Shown here one piece after another: positions 9,004-19,331 of a stretch of 64,000 nt of DNA. The stretch is from contig NZ_BCYP01000030.1 in NCBI RefSeq assembly GCF_001598255.1, forward strand, positions 1 through 64,000. Reading direction: 5' to 3'. The notes beneath the pieces are model-generated. The model had not been told where the DNA came from and did not search any database. It saw only the letters and a list, made by a program, of their open reading frames with translations. The stretch is from Mitsuaria chitosanitabida ATCC BAA-476 = NBRC 102408 (GTDB lineage: Bacteria; Pseudomonadota; Gammaproteobacteria; Burkholderiales; Burkholderiaceae_C). The translations under genes were made by a program, and so were the position numbers. How positions within the stretch are numbered: the first letter of the stretch is position 1; each line of letters begins with the position of its first letter.

Positions 9004-10137
9004 ATGAAGATCGCAGTCTTGCCGGGTGACGGCATCGGTACCGAAATCGTCGCGGAGGCCGTCAAGGTCCTGAAGGCGCTGGACCTGCCGCTGGAGATGG
9101 CATTCGCGCCCGTCGGCGGCGCCGCCTACGAGGCCAGCGGCCACCCGCTGCCGGAGGCCACGCTGAAGCTGGCTCAGGAAGCCGATGCGGTGCTGTTCGG
9201 CGCCGTCGGCGACTGGAAGTACGACAAGCTGGAGCGCGCGCTGCGCCCCGAGCAGGCCATCCTGGGCCTGCGCAAGGCGCTGGGCCTGTTCGCCAACTTC
9301 CGCCCCGCGATCTGCTACGAGCAGCTGACCCACGCCTCCAGCCTCAAGCCCGAGCTGGTCGCCGGCCTGGACATCCTGATCATTCGCGAGCTCACCGGCG
9401 ACATCTACTTCGGCCAGCCGCGCGGCCGCCACACCGCCGTCGACGGTCACTTCCCGGGCGCCGAGGAGGCCTTCGACACGATGCGCTACTCGCGCCCCGA
9501 GATCGAGCGCATCGCCCACGTGGCCTTCCAGGCCGCGCGCAAGCGGGGCAAGAAGGTGACGTCGGTCGACAAGGCCAACGTGTTGGAGACCTTCCAGTTC
9601 TGGAAGGACGTGGTCACCGAGGTCCACAAGGAGTATCCGGACGTCGAGCTGGATCACATGTACGTCGACAACGCGGCGATGCAGCTGGTCAAGGCGCCCA
9701 AGAAATTCGACGTGGTCGTCACCGGCAACATGTTCGGCGACATCCTGTCGGACGAGGCTGCGATGCTGACCGGCTCCATCGGCATGCTGCCCAGCGCCTC
9801 GTTGGACAAGAACAACAAGGGCCTGTACGAGCCCAGCCATGGCAGCGCGCCGGACATCGCGGGCAAGGGAATCGCCAATCCGCTGGCTACAATCCTGTCC
9901 GCTGCCATGATGCTCAAGTTCTCCCTCAACCAGCCCGAAGCTGCCGCTCGTATCGAGTCGGCGGTTCAATCCGTGCTGGCCCAGGGTCTGCGTACCGCGG
10001 ACATCTGGAGCGAGGGCACCCAGAAGGTGAGCACCCGCGAGATGGGTGATGCCGTCGTCGCCGCCATTGCCGCTGGCAAAGGCACGACCACGACCGCGTC
10101 GCAGACCATTACCACGACCAAAACCATCAAGAGCTAG
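9004..10137 (+). CDS. leuB: 3-isopropylmalate dehydrogenase
   Basis: The enzyme oxidises and decarboxylates 3-isopropylmalate with NAD to give the leucine precursor 2-oxoisocaproate. The N-terminal [10 protein letters not shown] motif, the [12 protein letters not shown] segment and [17 protein letters not shown] are family signatures that bind isopropylmalate, metal and NAD. At 377 residues it is about 20 longer than typical because of a Thr-rich tail after residue 355 ([17 protein letters not shown]). AGAGAGGAAC precedes the ATG. It closes the leuCDB run; an inverted-repeat region separates it from asd. Confidence 0.96.
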   Translation: MKIAVLPGDGIGTEIVAEAVKVLKALDLPLEMAFAPVGGAAYEASGHPLPEATLKLAQEADAVLFGAVGDWKYDKLERALRPEQAILGLRKALGLFANFRPAICYEQLTHASSLKPELVAGLDILIIRELTGDIYFGQPRGRHTAVDGHFPGAEEAFDTMRYSRPEIERIAHVAFQAARKRGKKVTSVDKANVLETFQFWKDVVTEVHKEYPDVELDHMYVDNAAMQLVKAPKKFDVVVTGNMFGDILSDEAAMLTGSIGMLPSASLDKNNKGLYEPSHGSAPDIAGKGIANPLATILSAAMMLKFSLNQPEAAARIESAVQSVLAQGLRTADIWSEGTQKVSTREMGDAVVAAIAAGKGTTTTASQTITTTKTIKS

Positions 10138-10163
10138 TCCGCTCCGGTTCGTCTCGCCCCCAC

Positions 10164-10210
10164 TCACAAACCCGGCGAAGCGAGCCGGGCAGGCTCCCCA
10201 GGGTTTGTGA
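10164..10210 (+). promoter_or_regulatory. Alternative inverted repeats in the leuB-asd spacer
   Basis: TCACAAACCC at 10164-10173 pairs perfectly with GGGTTTGTGA at 10201-10210. Inside it CCCGGC at 10171-10176 pairs with GCCGGG at 10184-10189. The two stems share the CCC at 10171-10173, so they are partly exclusive. The spacer is 128 bases long and asd starts 55 bases after the outer repeat. No T run follows, so a simple terminator is unlikely; an operator or RNA leader element for asd is possible. Confidence 0.4.
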
Positions 10211-10265
10211 CGGTGTTTAGGGCGATTGCCCGGCCAGCAGTGCCGGGTCTATTCAAGGAACGCAA

Positions 10266-11399
10266 ATGACGACATTGGTTGGTTTGGTGGGCTGGCGTGG
10301 CATGGTCGGCTCGGTGCTGATGGACCGCATGGCCCAGGAGCGCGATTTCGATCTGATCGAGCCGCTGTTCTTCAGCACCTCGAACGCCGGCGGCGCGGCC
10401 CCGTCGTTCGCCAAGAACGAAACAAGGCTGCAAAGCGGCTACGACATCGAGCAGCTCAAGCGCTGCGAGATCATCATCACCTGCCAGGGTGGCGACTACA
10501 CGACCGAGGTCTATCCCAAGCTCCGCGCCGCGGGCTGGAACGGCCACTGGATCGACGCGGCGTCCTCGCTGCGCATGGCCGACAACGCCGTGATCGTGCT
10601 GGACCCGGTCAACATGCCGGTGATCAAGAACGCGCTGTCGCAGGGCGGCAAGGACTGGATCGGCGGCAACTGCACCGTCAGCTGCATGCTGATGGGCGTG
10701 GGCGCGCTGTACAAGGCCGGTCTGGTCGAGTGGATGTCCACCCAGACCTATCAAGCCGCGTCGGGCGGCGGCGCGCAGCACATGCGCGAGCTGCTGACCC
10801 AGTACGGCACGCTGAACGCGGAAGTGCGCTCGCTGCTGGACGACCCCAAGAGCGCCATCCTCGAAATCGACCGCAAGGTCATCGCCAAGCAGCGCGCGCT
10901 GTCGGGCGACGAGGTCGCCAACTTCGGCGTCCCGCTGGGTGGCTCGCTGATCCCCTGGATCGACAAGGACCTGGGCAACGGCCAATCCAAGGAAGAGTGG
11001 AAGGGCATGGCCGAGACCAACAAGATCCTGGGTCTGGGCGAAGGCTTCGCCGGCACCTCGGCGATCCCGGTCGACGGCTTCTGCGTGCGCGTGGGCGCGA
11101 TGCGCTGCCACTCGCAGGCGCTGACCTTCAAGCTCAAGAAGGACGTCCCGCTGGACGAGATCGAGGCCATGATCGCCGCCGACAACGAGTGGGTGAAGGT
11201 CGTCCCGAACACGCGTGAAGCCACGATCAAGGACCTGACCCCGGTCGCCGTCACCGGCACGATGGGCATCCCGGTCGGCCGCATCCGCAAGCTGGCGATG
11301 GGCCCGGAATACGTCGGTGCCTTCACCATCGGCGACCAGCTCCTGTGGGGGGCGGCCGAGCCGCTGCGCCGCATGCTGCGCATCCTGCTGGATCGCTGA
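10266..11399 (+). CDS. asd: Aspartate-semialdehyde dehydrogenase
   Basis: A 377-residue NADPH enzyme that reduces aspartyl phosphate to aspartate semialdehyde, the branch point to lysine/DAP, threonine and methionine. The N terminus has the nucleotide motif [15 protein letters not shown], typical of the gram-negative Asd class. The catalytic cysteine lies in [14 protein letters not shown], followed by the [12 protein letters not shown] stretch. ATG at 10266 follows AAGGAACGCAA. It fits with leucine genes upstream and with the dap operon later in the window, which uses its product. A strong terminator follows at 11444. Confidence 0.97.
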   Translation: MTTLVGLVGWRGMVGSVLMDRMAQERDFDLIEPLFFSTSNAGGAAPSFAKNETRLQSGYDIEQLKRCEIIITCQGGDYTTEVYPKLRAAGWNGHWIDAASSLRMADNAVIVLDPVNMPVIKNALSQGGKDWIGGNCTVSCMLMGVGALYKAGLVEWMSTQTYQAASGGGAQHMRELLTQYGTLNAEVRSLLDDPKSAILEIDRKVIAKQRALSGDEVANFGVPLGGSLIPWIDKDLGNGQSKEEWKGMAETNKILGLGEGFAGTSAIPVDGFCVRVGAMRCHSQALTFKLKKDVPLDEIEAMIAADNEWVKVVPNTREATIKDLTPVAVTGTMGIPVGRIRKLAMGPEYVGAFTIGDQLLWGAAEPLRRMLRILLDR

Positions 11400-11443
11400 A
11401 ATCGTCCGTCCGCCGACAGGCGGGCAGGGCGCTGAAACCCGAG

Positions 11444-11473
11444 AGAGCGATGGCGAAGGCCATCGCTCTTTTT
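11444..11473 (+). terminator. Rho-independent terminator after asd
   Basis: An 11-bp perfect stem (AGAGCGATGGC with GCCATCGCTCT) with a GAAG tetraloop, followed directly by a run of five T. It lies 45 bases after the asd stop and is a textbook intrinsic terminator for the leu-asd region. Confidence 0.93.
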
Positions 11474-11780
11474 CATGGCGATTCGCTCCCGGATCGCATG
11501 CGCGAGACGGCGGGGTTTTGCCCGGCTTCGCATTAGGGATTGCGAGAGCGTCGCATCTCGTTGCCTGCTAGCGACACGCCGGTAACCACCTGTGAATCTA
11601 AGCTAGCTCATCGATGTTATTCAGGAGCTACCTCAGCAACAGAGCGTATATGCTTGCCCCCGTTGTGATTTTCTGCGCGGGAACGAGCGAGGCCCGCGGC
11701 GGGCGCCGGAGCCGCACAACAACAATAGGTCATGAGAGCGGTCTTGAAGTCGAGGCCGCTTTGTCGCTTTGGGGGACGCC
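11474..11780 (+). other. Leader region upstream of fimV
   Basis: About 300 bases between the asd terminator and the fimV start. Base composition is lower in GC than the genes around it, as expected for a promoter region. I see no coding frame, tRNA or clear promoter pair; only the GGGGGA ribosome site at its right end is assigned. Confidence 0.4.
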
Positions 11781-14516
11781 TTGAAAAAACATGCAAGCGC
11801 ATACGCGCGATTTGCGCTAAGCCAGGTGGCGGCCGTCACCGCGTTGGGATTGGCCACGGGCTCCGCCTGGGGCCTGGGGTTGGGCAAGCTGACCGTGCAG
11901 TCGGCGCTGGGCGAGACCCTGCGCGCCGAGATCGATGTCAGCAGCCTGAGCCCCGAGGAAGCCACCTCCCTCAAGCTGCGCGTCGCTCCGCCCGATTCCT
12001 ATCGTGCGTCCGGCCTGGACTACAACCCGGTGCTGTCCAGCGCCCAGGTGCAACTGGCCCGCCGTCCCGATGGCCGCCCGTACCTGCGCCTGAGCAGCGA
12101 CCGCGCCGTCCAGGAACCTTTCGTCGACGTGATCCTGGAACTGAGCTGGTCCAGCGGCCGTCTGACCCGTGAATTCACGCTGCTGTTCGATCCCCCGAGC
12201 GGCCCCGCGGTCGCCCGCGCGCCCGAGGCCACGACCTCGCCGGTGATCTCGGCGCCGGCCCCCACGGCGCCGGCTGTCGCCTCGGCGCCGGTCGCACGCA
12301 GCACGCCGTCCGCCGCCTCCGAGTCGGCCAGCCGTACGCCGGCCACGCCCGCGGCGCAGCCGCCCGCGCCGGCGGTGACCGCGCGTCCGCGCCCGGCTGC
12401 TCCGGCGCCGGCCCCCGCGCCGGCCGCTGCCGCCACGGCGGCGTCCGAGTACACCGTCAAGCCGGGCGACACGCTCTCGCGCATCGCCTCGCGCACCCAG
12501 CCGACGGGCGTCTCGCTCGACCAGATGCTGGTGGGCCTGTACCGCAGCAACCCGGACGCGTTCATCAACCAGAACATGAACCGCCTGAAGTCGGGTGCCG
12601 TGCTGGCCGTGCCGGACAGCGGCTCGGTCCAGGCGATCACGCCGACCGAGGCGCGTCGCGTCATCCAGGCGCAGAGCAGCGACTTCGGCGGCTACCGCCA
12701 GCGTCTGGCCGAAGGTGCTCCGGCGTTGAAGGCGGAAGAGAACGCGCGTCAGGCCAAGGGTTCGGTGCAGGCCGCGGTCGAGGACCGCAAGCCCGCCGCC
12801 GCGCCGTCGCCGGACAAGCTGACGCTGAGCAAGCCCGGTGCCGCGGCCGAGACGGCCAACAAGGTGTCGAAGGAGACCGAGAAGAAGGACTCCGCCGCCC
12901 GTGTCGCCGAACTGACCCGCAACGTCGAGGAGCTCAAGAAGCTCTCCGCCGCCGCCAAGCCGGGCACGCCGGCTCCGGCTCCCGCGCCGGCGCCGGCTCC
13001 CGCGCCGGCCTCCGCGCCCGTGGTGCCGCCGGTGACGGTGGCCGCCAACGTGCCGGCCTCGGCCGCGCCCGCGACACCCGCTTCCGCGCCGGCCTCCGCC
13101 GTCGTGGCGGCCGCGCCGGCTTCGCGTCCGGCCGCCGCCTCGGCGCCCAAGGTCATGCCCGCGCCGCAACCCGAGGCGGAGGAGCCCAGCTTCCTCGACT
13201 CGCTGTCGGATTACCTGCCGGCCCTGGGCGCGGCCCTGGCCGTGATCGTGGGGGGCGTGGTCTACAACCGCTGGCGCGCGCGCCGCGACGCGGCCTCGCG
13301 CTCCGAGACCGCCTTCGCCGAAAGCCGTTTGGCGCCGGACTCCTTCTTCGGTCACAGCGGCGGCCAGCGTGTCGACACGCGTGACGCGTCGACCACCGGC
13401 CAATCGTCGATGAGCTACTCGCTGAGCCAGCTCGACGCGATCGGCGATGTGGATCCGGTCGCCGAGGCCGATGTCTACCTGGCCTACGGCCGCGACCTGC
13501 AGGCCGAGGAAATCCTGAAGGAAGCGCTGCGCGCCAACCCCGAGCGCCTGGCCATCCGTCTGAAACTGCTCGAGGTCTACGGCAAGCGCCGCGACATCAA
13601 GGGCTTCGAGCAACTGGCCGTGCAGCTCTACGCCGAGACCAAGGGTCAGGGCGAGGACTGGGCCAAGGTCCAGGAACTGGGTCGCCAGGCCGATCCGGAC
13701 AATCCTCTGTACCAGCCGGGCGGCACGCCGGTCGTCTTCGAGAACGACGACGAGCGTCCCGAGCCGATGAACGCCAGCACGCTGCCGGCCACCGGCCTGA
13801 CCCATCCGGGCAGCGGCGCGGTCGCCCGCGCGGCGGCCACCGCGGCGGCGGCTGCCGCCGTGGCGTCCTCGCGCGACAGCGGCCCGTCCAGCCTGATGGA
13901 TCTGGACCTCGACCTGGATCTGGGCTCGCCCCCGGCGCCGGCTGCCGCGATGGCCGCGACGCAGGCGCTGCCGACCTCGGCTTCCCAGGCACCGCTGAAC
14001 ATGGACCTGGACCTGAGCGCCCCGTCCGCCGCGCCCACGCATGCGCCGACCAGCGCCAGCGCGCATGAGCTGGAGTTCGACCTGGGCGATCTGGACGATC
14101 TGGGCGGCACCCCGCCGGCCCCGGCCGCCGCCGAACCGGGCTCGCTGGACTTCGACCTGTCCAACATCGACCTGGACCTGCCGTCCGTGTCGCCGACCGC
14201 CGGCCACGACGAGCGGACCATGGGCAAGGTGCAGGACGTCGAGGACATCGACGCTGTCGAGCTGCCCGACCTGGACATGGCGGCCCACGCGCCGGCGCCG
14301 TCCTCGGACACCATGAGTCTGGACGACCTGGGTGTGGACCTGGACAGCATCGATCCGAACGACGACGAGGCCCTGCAGCGTCAGCTGGAGCTGGCCGAGG
14401 AGTTCCGCCAGATCGGCGACACCGAGGGTGCCCGCGACGTCCTGCAGGAGCTGGTGGGCAAGGCCTCCGGTCCGCTGAAGGAGCGCGCCCAGCTGATGCT
14501 GGACTCGATGCGCTGA
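11781..14516 (+). CDS. fimV: FimV-family motility/peptidoglycan-binding protein
   Basis: A large inner-membrane protein (about 911 residues) that in Pseudomonas assembles type IV pilus machinery and polar signalling. A TTG start at 11781 with GGGGGA upstream gives MKKHASAYARF followed by a signal-type hydrophobic segment; another TTG four codons upstream is in frame. Next is the FimV N-terminal domain (LGKLTVQSALGETLRAEID), a LysM module around residues 225-280 (YTVKPGDTLSRIA), a long Ala/Pro-rich region with short coiled coil, one transmembrane helix near 475-500, acidic Asp/Leu-rich repeats, and the C-terminal FimV motif ending in GDTEGARDVLQELV. It heads the truA-trp run. pilU elsewhere in the window supports a type IV pilus. 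Confidence 0.92.
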   Translation: MKKHASAYARFALSQVAAVTALGLATGSAWGLGLGKLTVQSALGETLRAEIDVSSLSPEEATSLKLRVAPPDSYRASGLDYNPVLSSAQVQLARRPDGRPYLRLSSDRAVQEPFVDVILELSWSSGRLTREFTLLFDPPSGPAVARAPEATTSPVISAPAPTAPAVASAPVARSTPSAASESASRTPATPAAQPPAPAVTARPRPAAPAPAPAPAAAATAASEYTVKPGDTLSRIASRTQPTGVSLDQMLVGLYRSNPDAFINQNMNRLKSGAVLAVPDSGSVQAITPTEARRVIQAQSSDFGGYRQRLAEGAPALKAEENARQAKGSVQAAVEDRKPAAAPSPDKLTLSKPGAAAETANKVSKETEKKDSAARVAELTRNVEELKKLSAAAKPGTPAPAPAPAPAPAPASAPVVPPVTVAANVPASAAPATPASAPASAVVAAAPASRPAAASAPKVMPAPQPEAEEPSFLDSLSDYLPALGAALAVIVGGVVYNRWRARRDAASRSETAFAESRLAPDSFFGHSGGQRVDTRDASTTGQSSMSYSLSQLDAIGDVDPVAEADVYLAYGRDLQAEEILKEALRANPERLAIRLKLLEVYGKRRDIKGFEQLAVQLYAETKGQGEDWAKVQELGRQADPDNPLYQPGGTPVVFENDDERPEPMNASTLPATGLTHPGSGAVARAAATAAAAAAVASSRDSGPSSLMDLDLDLDLGSPPAPAAAMAATQALPTSASQAPLNMDLDLSAPSAAPTHAPTSASAHELEFDLGDLDDLGGTPPAPAAAEPGSLDFDLSNIDLDLPSVSPTAGHDERTMGKVQDVEDIDAVELPDLDMAAHAPAPSSDTMSLDDLGVDLDSIDPNDDEALQRQLELAEEFRQIGDTEGARDVLQELVGKASGPLKERAQLMLDSMR

Positions 14517-14572
14517 AGCCGATGAGGAGCGGCGGGGCGCGGGCGCTTCGCTAAACTCGCGAGCTTCGCGAC

Positions 14573-14606
14573 AAGGCGCTCGGCCTGGCCGGGCGCCTTT
14601 TCTTTT
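14573..14606 (+). terminator. Rho-independent terminator after fimV
   Basis: Stem AAGGCGC with GCGCCTT enclosing a smaller CGGC/GCCG stem, followed by TTTCTTTT. It sits 56 bases after the fimV stop and before truA, so truA probably has its own promoter. Confidence 0.85.
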
Positions 14607-14655
14607 GGGCGGCCGCTTTCATGTGCCCGCCGTTTCCTGATTCCGGAGAGCTGGG

Positions 14656-15438
14656 ATGCGCGTGGCGCTGGGCGTGAGTTACCGCGGCGAGGCCTACAAG
14701 GGCTGGCAGAGCCAGCCCAGCGGCGGCACCGTGCAGGACAAGCTGGAAGCCGCGCTGGCGCAGTTCGCCGCCCAGCCGATCCGCACCATCTGCGCGGGTC
14801 GCACCGACACCGGCGTGCACGGGCTCAACCAGGTCGTGCACTTCGATTCGCCGGTGGACCGCGAGCCCTTCTCCTGGGTGCGCGGCGTCAACCGCTACCT
14901 GCCGCGCGACATCGCCATCCAGTGGGCCGCCTTCCCGGGCGAGGACTTCCATGCCCGCAACTGGGCGCGCGGCCGCCGCTACTGGTTCCTGCTGCTGGAG
15001 TCCAACGTGCGGCCGTCCATCCAGGCGGGTGGGGTGGGGTGGACCTTCCGCCCGCTCGACGGCGACGCGATGCGCGACGCGGCGGCGCGGCTGGTGGGGG
15101 AGTACGACTTCAGCTCCTTCCGGTCGTCGGAGTGCCAAGCGGCCTCGCCGGTGAAGATCCTGCGCGACATCCGCATCGAGAAGCGCGGTGCCTACTGGCG
15201 CTTCGAGTTCGACGGCGTGGCCTTCCTGCATCACATGATCCGCAACATCATGGGTTGCCTGGTCGCCGTGGGCGCCGGCCAGAAGCCGCCGTCGTGGATG
15301 GACGAGGTGCTGGCGGCGCGCTCGCGCGACGCGGCCGCGCCGACCTTCCCGCCGGACGGGCTGTATTTTGTCGGTCCGACCTACGACGACCACCTGAACC
15401 TGCCGCGTCACACCGCCGCGATGGATTGGTTGCCGTGA
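14656..15438 (+). CDS. truA: tRNA pseudouridine(38-40) synthase
   Basis: A 260-residue enzyme that converts uridines 38-40 of the tRNA anticodon arm to pseudouridine. The catalytic aspartate lies in AGRTDTGVHG near residue 55, the family signature. GWQSQPSGGTVQ near the start and FLHHMIRNIMG near residue 200 are further conserved blocks. Length is normal for bacterial TruA. GGAGAGCTGGG precedes the ATG. It stands between fimV and trpF, the usual place in Burkholderiales. Confidence 0.97.
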   Translation: MRVALGVSYRGEAYKGWQSQPSGGTVQDKLEAALAQFAAQPIRTICAGRTDTGVHGLNQVVHFDSPVDREPFSWVRGVNRYLPRDIAIQWAAFPGEDFHARNWARGRRYWFLLLESNVRPSIQAGGVGWTFRPLDGDAMRDAAARLVGEYDFSSFRSSECQAASPVKILRDIRIEKRGAYWRFEFDGVAFLHHMIRNIMGCLVAVGAGQKPPSWMDEVLAARSRDAAAPTFPPDGLYFVGPTYDDHLNLPRHTAAMDWLP

Positions 15439-15490
15439 GCGCATGTCTCCCCGCGTCTGGCGGTCGACGACTCTCGATAGACTGCGCCCC

Positions 15491-16126
15491 ATGAGCCGTA
15501 CCCGAATCAAGATCTGCGGACTGACCCGCGAGGCCGACGTCGACGCGGTCGTCGAGGCTGGCGCCGATGCGATCGGCCTGGTGTTCTACGCCAAGAGCCC
15601 GCGCGCGGTGAGCGTCGAGCGCGCCGCCGAGCTGGCCCGACGCCTGCCGCCCTTCGTGACGCCGGTGGGCCTCTTCGTCAACGCGACGGCGGCGGAGATC
15701 CAGGCCGCGCTGGCCGCGATCCCCAACCTGACGCTGCAGTTCCACGGCGACGAAACCCCCGAAGACTGCGATCGTTGGGCGCGCACCTATCTGCGCGCGG
15801 CTCGCATGGCGCCGGGTTTCGATTTGCTAGACTTCACGTCTCGTTTCTCTCGCGCCCAAGCCGTGCTGCTCGATGCCTTCGTCGAGGGCTATGGCGGCGG
15901 CGGAAAGGTGTTTGATTGGTCACTGCTGCCTCCAAGCGTTCCCTCTCCGGTCGTTTTGTCTGGTGGGTTGGATGCAGCCAACGTGATCGATGGCGTGCGG
16001 CGCGTCCGGCCCTGGGCCGTTGATGTCAGCTCCGGCGTCGAGGCCTCGAAAGGCCTCAAGGACGCCGCGAAGATCCGCCAGTTCTGCGATGCCGTGCGCG
16101 AGGCCGACCGCCTGATGTCGGTCTGA
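15491..16126 (+). CDS. trpF: Phosphoribosylanthranilate isomerase
   Basis: A 211-residue TIM barrel that isomerises phosphoribosylanthranilate in tryptophan synthesis. ATG at 15491 begins MSRTRIKICGLTREAD with the conserved catalytic Cys in KICG; the open frame upstream is not conserved. The general acid Asp is expected in LLDAFVEG, and VLSGGLDAANV plus VDVSSGVE form the phosphate-binding end of the barrel. It precedes trpB by 45 bases. Other trp genes (trpE, trpG, trpC, trpD) are not in this window, as is usual where trpFBA forms a separate operon. Confidence 0.96.
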   Translation: MSRTRIKICGLTREADVDAVVEAGADAIGLVFYAKSPRAVSVERAAELARRLPPFVTPVGLFVNATAAEIQAALAAIPNLTLQFHGDETPEDCDRWARTYLRAARMAPGFDLLDFTSRFSRAQAVLLDAFVEGYGGGGKVFDWSLLPPSVPSPVVLSGGLDAANVIDGVRRVRPWAVDVSSGVEASKGLKDAAKIRQFCDAVREADRLMSV

Positions 16127-16171
16127 TTTCCTGAAGCGCGCGCGGGCATCCTCCGACACCGAGGACCCCTC

Positions 16172-17524
16172 ATGTCCAAGACCATTTCCAGTCCGATCCC
16201 GTTCATCACGGGACCGCTCGAAGGCTATGCGCAACCCGACGCGCAAGGCCGCTTCGGCCCCGTGCCGACCCCCAGCGCGCACGGCTACTACGGTGGCCGC
16301 TTCGTCGCCGAAACCCTGATCCACGCGCTCGACGAGCTGAACGAGGCCTATGCCCGCTACAGCCAGGATCCGGAATTCATCCGCGAGTTCCAGTACGAGC
16401 TGGCCCACTTCGTCGGCCGCCCCAGCCCGATCTATCACGCCCGCCGGCTGAGCGAGGAGCTCGGCGGCGCCCAGATCTTCCTCAAGCGCGAGGACCTGAA
16501 CCACACGGGCGCGCACAAGGTCAACAACACCATCGGCCAGGCGCTGCTGGCGCGGCGCATGGGCAAGAAGCGGGTGATCGCCGAGACCGGCGCCGGCCAG
16601 CATGGCGTGGCCACCGCGACCATCTGCGCCCGGTACGGGATGGAGTGCGTCGTCTACATGGGCGCCGAGGACGTCAAGCGCCAGTCGCCCAACGTCTATC
16701 GGATGAATTTGCTGGGCGCCAAGGTCGTGCCGGTGGAATCGGGCTCCAAGACCCTGAAGGACGCGCTGAACGAGGCGATGCGCGACTGGGTCACCAACAT
16801 CGAATCGACCTTCTACATCATCGGCACCGTGGCCGGCCCACATCCGTATCCGATGATGGTGCGCGACTTCCAGCGCATCATCGGCGACGAGTGCCTGATC
16901 CAGATGCCCGAGATGACCGGGCGTCAACCCGACGCGGTCATCGCCTGCGTGGGCGGTGGCAGCAACGCCATCGGCATCTTCTATCCCTACATCCCGCATG
17001 CGGACGTGCGCCTCATCGGCGTCGAGGCGGCCGGCCTGGGCGTCGACACGCCCAAGCACGCCGCGACGCTGGGCGCGGGCTCGCCGGGCGTGCTGCACGG
17101 CAACCGCACCTATCTGCTGCAGGACGACGCGGGTCAGATCATCGAGACCCATTCGATCTCGGCCGGCCTGGACTATCCGGGCGTCGGTCCGGAGCACGCG
17201 TACCTGAAGGACATCGGTCGCGCCGAGTACGTCGGCGTGACCGACGCGGAGGCGCTCGCCGCCTTCCACCGGCTGTGCCGCAGCGAGGGCATCATCCCGG
17301 CGCTCGAGTCCAGCCACGCGCTGGCGCACGCGCTCAAGATCGCGCCGACGATGCGCCCCGATCAGCACCTGCTGGTCAACCTGTCCGGTCGCGGCGACAA
17401 GGACATCGGCACCGTTGCCGACCTGTCCGGGGCGGCGTACTTCGATCGCCCGTCGATGGCCGGTCACGCCGTCAAGGGCGGTGCCGAGCTGAACGCCAAC
17501 GCAACGACCGGAGGCGCGCAATGA
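16172..17524 (+). CDS. trpB: Tryptophan synthase beta subunit
   Basis: A 450-residue PLP enzyme that joins indole and serine. The PLP lysine is in [12 protein letters not shown], with [10 protein letters not shown] and VGGGSNAIG as substrate and phosphate-binding loops. The N terminus has about 30 extra residues before the conserved GYYGGRFV, and the C terminus an Ala/Asn/Thr-rich tail of about 20 residues. AGGACCCCTC precedes the ATG. The stop overlaps the trpA start as ATGA, so the two subunits are translationally coupled, as expected for a 2:2 complex. Confidence 0.97.
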   Translation: MSKTISSPIPFITGPLEGYAQPDAQGRFGPVPTPSAHGYYGGRFVAETLIHALDELNEAYARYSQDPEFIREFQYELAHFVGRPSPIYHARRLSEELGGAQIFLKREDLNHTGAHKVNNTIGQALLARRMGKKRVIAETGAGQHGVATATICARYGMECVVYMGAEDVKRQSPNVYRMNLLGAKVVPVESGSKTLKDALNEAMRDWVTNIESTFYIIGTVAGPHPYPMMVRDFQRIIGDECLIQMPEMTGRQPDAVIACVGGGSNAIGIFYPYIPHADVRLIGVEAAGLGVDTPKHAATLGAGSPGVLHGNRTYLLQDDAGQIIETHSISAGLDYPGVGPEHAYLKDIGRAEYVGVTDAEALAAFHRLCRSEGIIPALESSHALAHALKIAPTMRPDQHLLVNLSGRGDKDIGTVADLSGAAYFDRPSMAGHAVKGGAELNANATTGGAQ

Positions 17525-18324
17525 GCTCGACCCGCATTCAGGCGACCTTCGCCAAGCTGGCCTCGGAAGGCCGCCAGGCGCTGATTCCCTACGTCACCGC
17601 CGGCGATCCCTATGCCGACGTCACCGTCGAGCTGATGCTGGCCATGGCCCGCGCCGGCGCCGACGTGATCGAGCTGGGCGTGCCGTTCTCCGATCCGATG
17701 GCTGACGGTCCCGTGATCCAGCGCGCCAGCGAGCGCGCCCTGGCCAAGGGCATCACGCTGACGCATGTGCTGGAGATGGTCCGCGCCTTCCGCCTGGAGG
17801 ACGAGGGCACGCCGGTCGTGCTGATGGGCTATGCCAACCCGATCGAGCGCTTCGGCCTGGAGCGCTTCGTCGCCGAGGCCAAGGCCGCAGGCGTGGATGG
17901 CGTGCTGGTGGTCGACTATCCGCCCGAGGAGTGCGAGGCCTTCGCGACGCTGATGAAGGCGCAGGGCATGGATCCGATCTTCCTGCTCGCCCCGACGTCC
18001 ACCGACGAGCGCGTCGAGCGCCTGGGCCGGCTGGCCAGCGGCTACGTCTACTACGTCTCGCTCAAGGGCGTGACCGGCGCGGGCCACCTGGACACCAGCG
18101 CCGTGGCGGCCGCGATGCCCCGTCTGCGCCAGCATGTGAAGGTGCCGCTGGGCGTCGGTTTCGGCATCCGGGACGGGGCCACGGCGGCCGCCGTGGCGCG
18201 TCATGCGGACGCCGTGGTGATCGGTTCGGCCCTGGTCCAGCTGATCGAGGTGCAATCCAGGGATAATGTCGCGATCCAGGCAGCGGCCTTCATTCGAGAC
18301 ATCCGCGCCGCGCTGGACGCCTGA
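17521..18324 (+). CDS. trpA: Tryptophan synthase alpha subunit
   Basis: A 267-residue TIM barrel that cleaves indole-3-glycerol phosphate and channels indole to TrpB. Catalytic Glu is in [17 protein letters not shown] and catalytic Asp in [24 protein letters not shown] and GVGFGIRDG form the phosphate site. It starts in the ATGA overlap with trpB. accD follows 33 bases later with AGGAG before its ATG. Confidence 0.97.
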   Translation: MSSTRIQATFAKLASEGRQALIPYVTAGDPYADVTVELMLAMARAGADVIELGVPFSDPMADGPVIQRASERALAKGITLTHVLEMVRAFRLEDEGTPVVLMGYANPIERFGLERFVAEAKAAGVDGVLVVDYPPEECEAFATLMKAQGMDPIFLLAPTSTDERVERLGRLASGYVYYVSLKGVTGAGHLDTSAVAAAMPRLRQHVKVPLGVGFGIRDGATAAAVARHADAVVIGSALVQLIEVQSRDNVAIQAAAFIRDIRAALDA

Positions 18325-18357
18325 GAGGGCGTTCGGCGATAGACATAGGAGCCCGCC

Positions 18358-19230
18358 ATGAGTTGGCTTGAGAAACTTCTCCCGCCCAAGATCCAGCAGA
18401 CCGACCCGGACCAGCGCCGCACGGTGCCCGAAGGCCTGTGGATCAAGTGCCCGTCCTGCGAGACGGTGCTGTACAAGACCGACCTCGAGCAGAACGTCAA
18501 CGTCTGCCCGAAGTGCGGTCACCACCACCGCATCGGCGCGCGCGCCCGCCTGGACGCGTTCCTGGACGGCGAAGGCCGCTATGAAGTCGGCCAGGAAGTG
18601 CTCCCGGTCGACGCGCTGAAGTTCAAGGACAGCAAGAAGTACCCCGATCGACTCAAGGAAGCGCTGGAGAACACCGGCGAGACCGACGCGTTGATCGTCA
18701 TGGGCGGCGCGGTGATGAGCATCCCCGTGGTCGTGGCCTGCTTCGAGTTCGACTTCATGGGCGGCTCGATGGGCTCCGTGGTCGGCGAGCGCTTCGCGCG
18801 CGGCGTCGAGACCGCGATCGAACAGAAGACCCCCTTCATCTGCTACACCGCCACCGGCGGCGCGCGGATGCAGGAAGGCCTGCTCTCGCTGATGCAGATG
18901 GCCAAGACCAACGCCGCGCTCACGCGTCTGGCCAAGGCGAAGCTCCCGTACATCAGCGTGCTGACCGACCCGACCATGGGCGGCGTCTCCGCGAGCTTCG
19001 CGTTCGTGGGCGACATCGTCATCGCCGAGCCCAAGGCGCTGATCGGCTTCGCCGGCCCGCGCGTGATCGAGAACACCGTGCGCGAGAAGCTCCCGCCGGG
19101 CTTCCAGCGCGCCGAGTTCCTGATGGAGAAGGGCGCGATCGACATGATCGTGGACCGCCGCAAGCTGCGCGAGGTCATCGCCCGCAACCTGGCCATCCTG
19201 CAGCGGCAGAGCGCCGACGCGGTCGCCTGA
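18358..19230 (+). CDS. accD: Acetyl-CoA carboxylase carboxyltransferase beta subunit
   Basis: A 290-residue subunit that with AccA transfers carboxyl from biotin to acetyl-CoA in fatty acid synthesis. The N-terminal zinc ribbon is visible as KCPSCE and [11 protein letters not shown] (four Cys). The carboxyltransferase core includes [13 protein letters not shown] and [18 protein letters not shown], which form the oxyanion holes. AGGAG lies before the ATG at 18358. It sits between trpA and folC, its standard neighbours in beta- and gamma-proteobacteria. A hairpin follows. Confidence 0.97.
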   Translation: MSWLEKLLPPKIQQTDPDQRRTVPEGLWIKCPSCETVLYKTDLEQNVNVCPKCGHHHRIGARARLDAFLDGEGRYEVGQEVLPVDALKFKDSKKYPDRLKEALENTGETDALIVMGGAVMSIPVVVACFEFDFMGGSMGSVVGERFARGVETAIEQKTPFICYTATGGARMQEGLLSLMQMAKTNAALTRLAKAKLPYISVLTDPTMGGVSASFAFVGDIVIAEPKALIGFAGPRVIENTVREKLPPGFQRAEFLMEKGAIDMIVDRRKLREVIARNLAILQRQSADAVA

Positions 19231-19278
19231 CGACGGTCCGAGGGCAGGGCGCTCGCGCATTGGCCCCCGCGACTCAGC

Positions 19279-19313
19279 ACGGCCAGACCCGAATCGGTCT
19301 GGCCGTCTTCATT
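19279..19313 (+). terminator. Hairpin after accD
   Basis: An 11-bp perfect stem (ACGGCCAGACC with GGTCTGGCCGT) around a CGAATC loop, followed by CTTCATT. The T run is weak, so partial termination between accD and folC is likelier than a full stop. The folC start is 26 bases after the stem. Confidence 0.6.
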
Positions 19314-19331
19314 TGAGCCCTGGATTCCACG

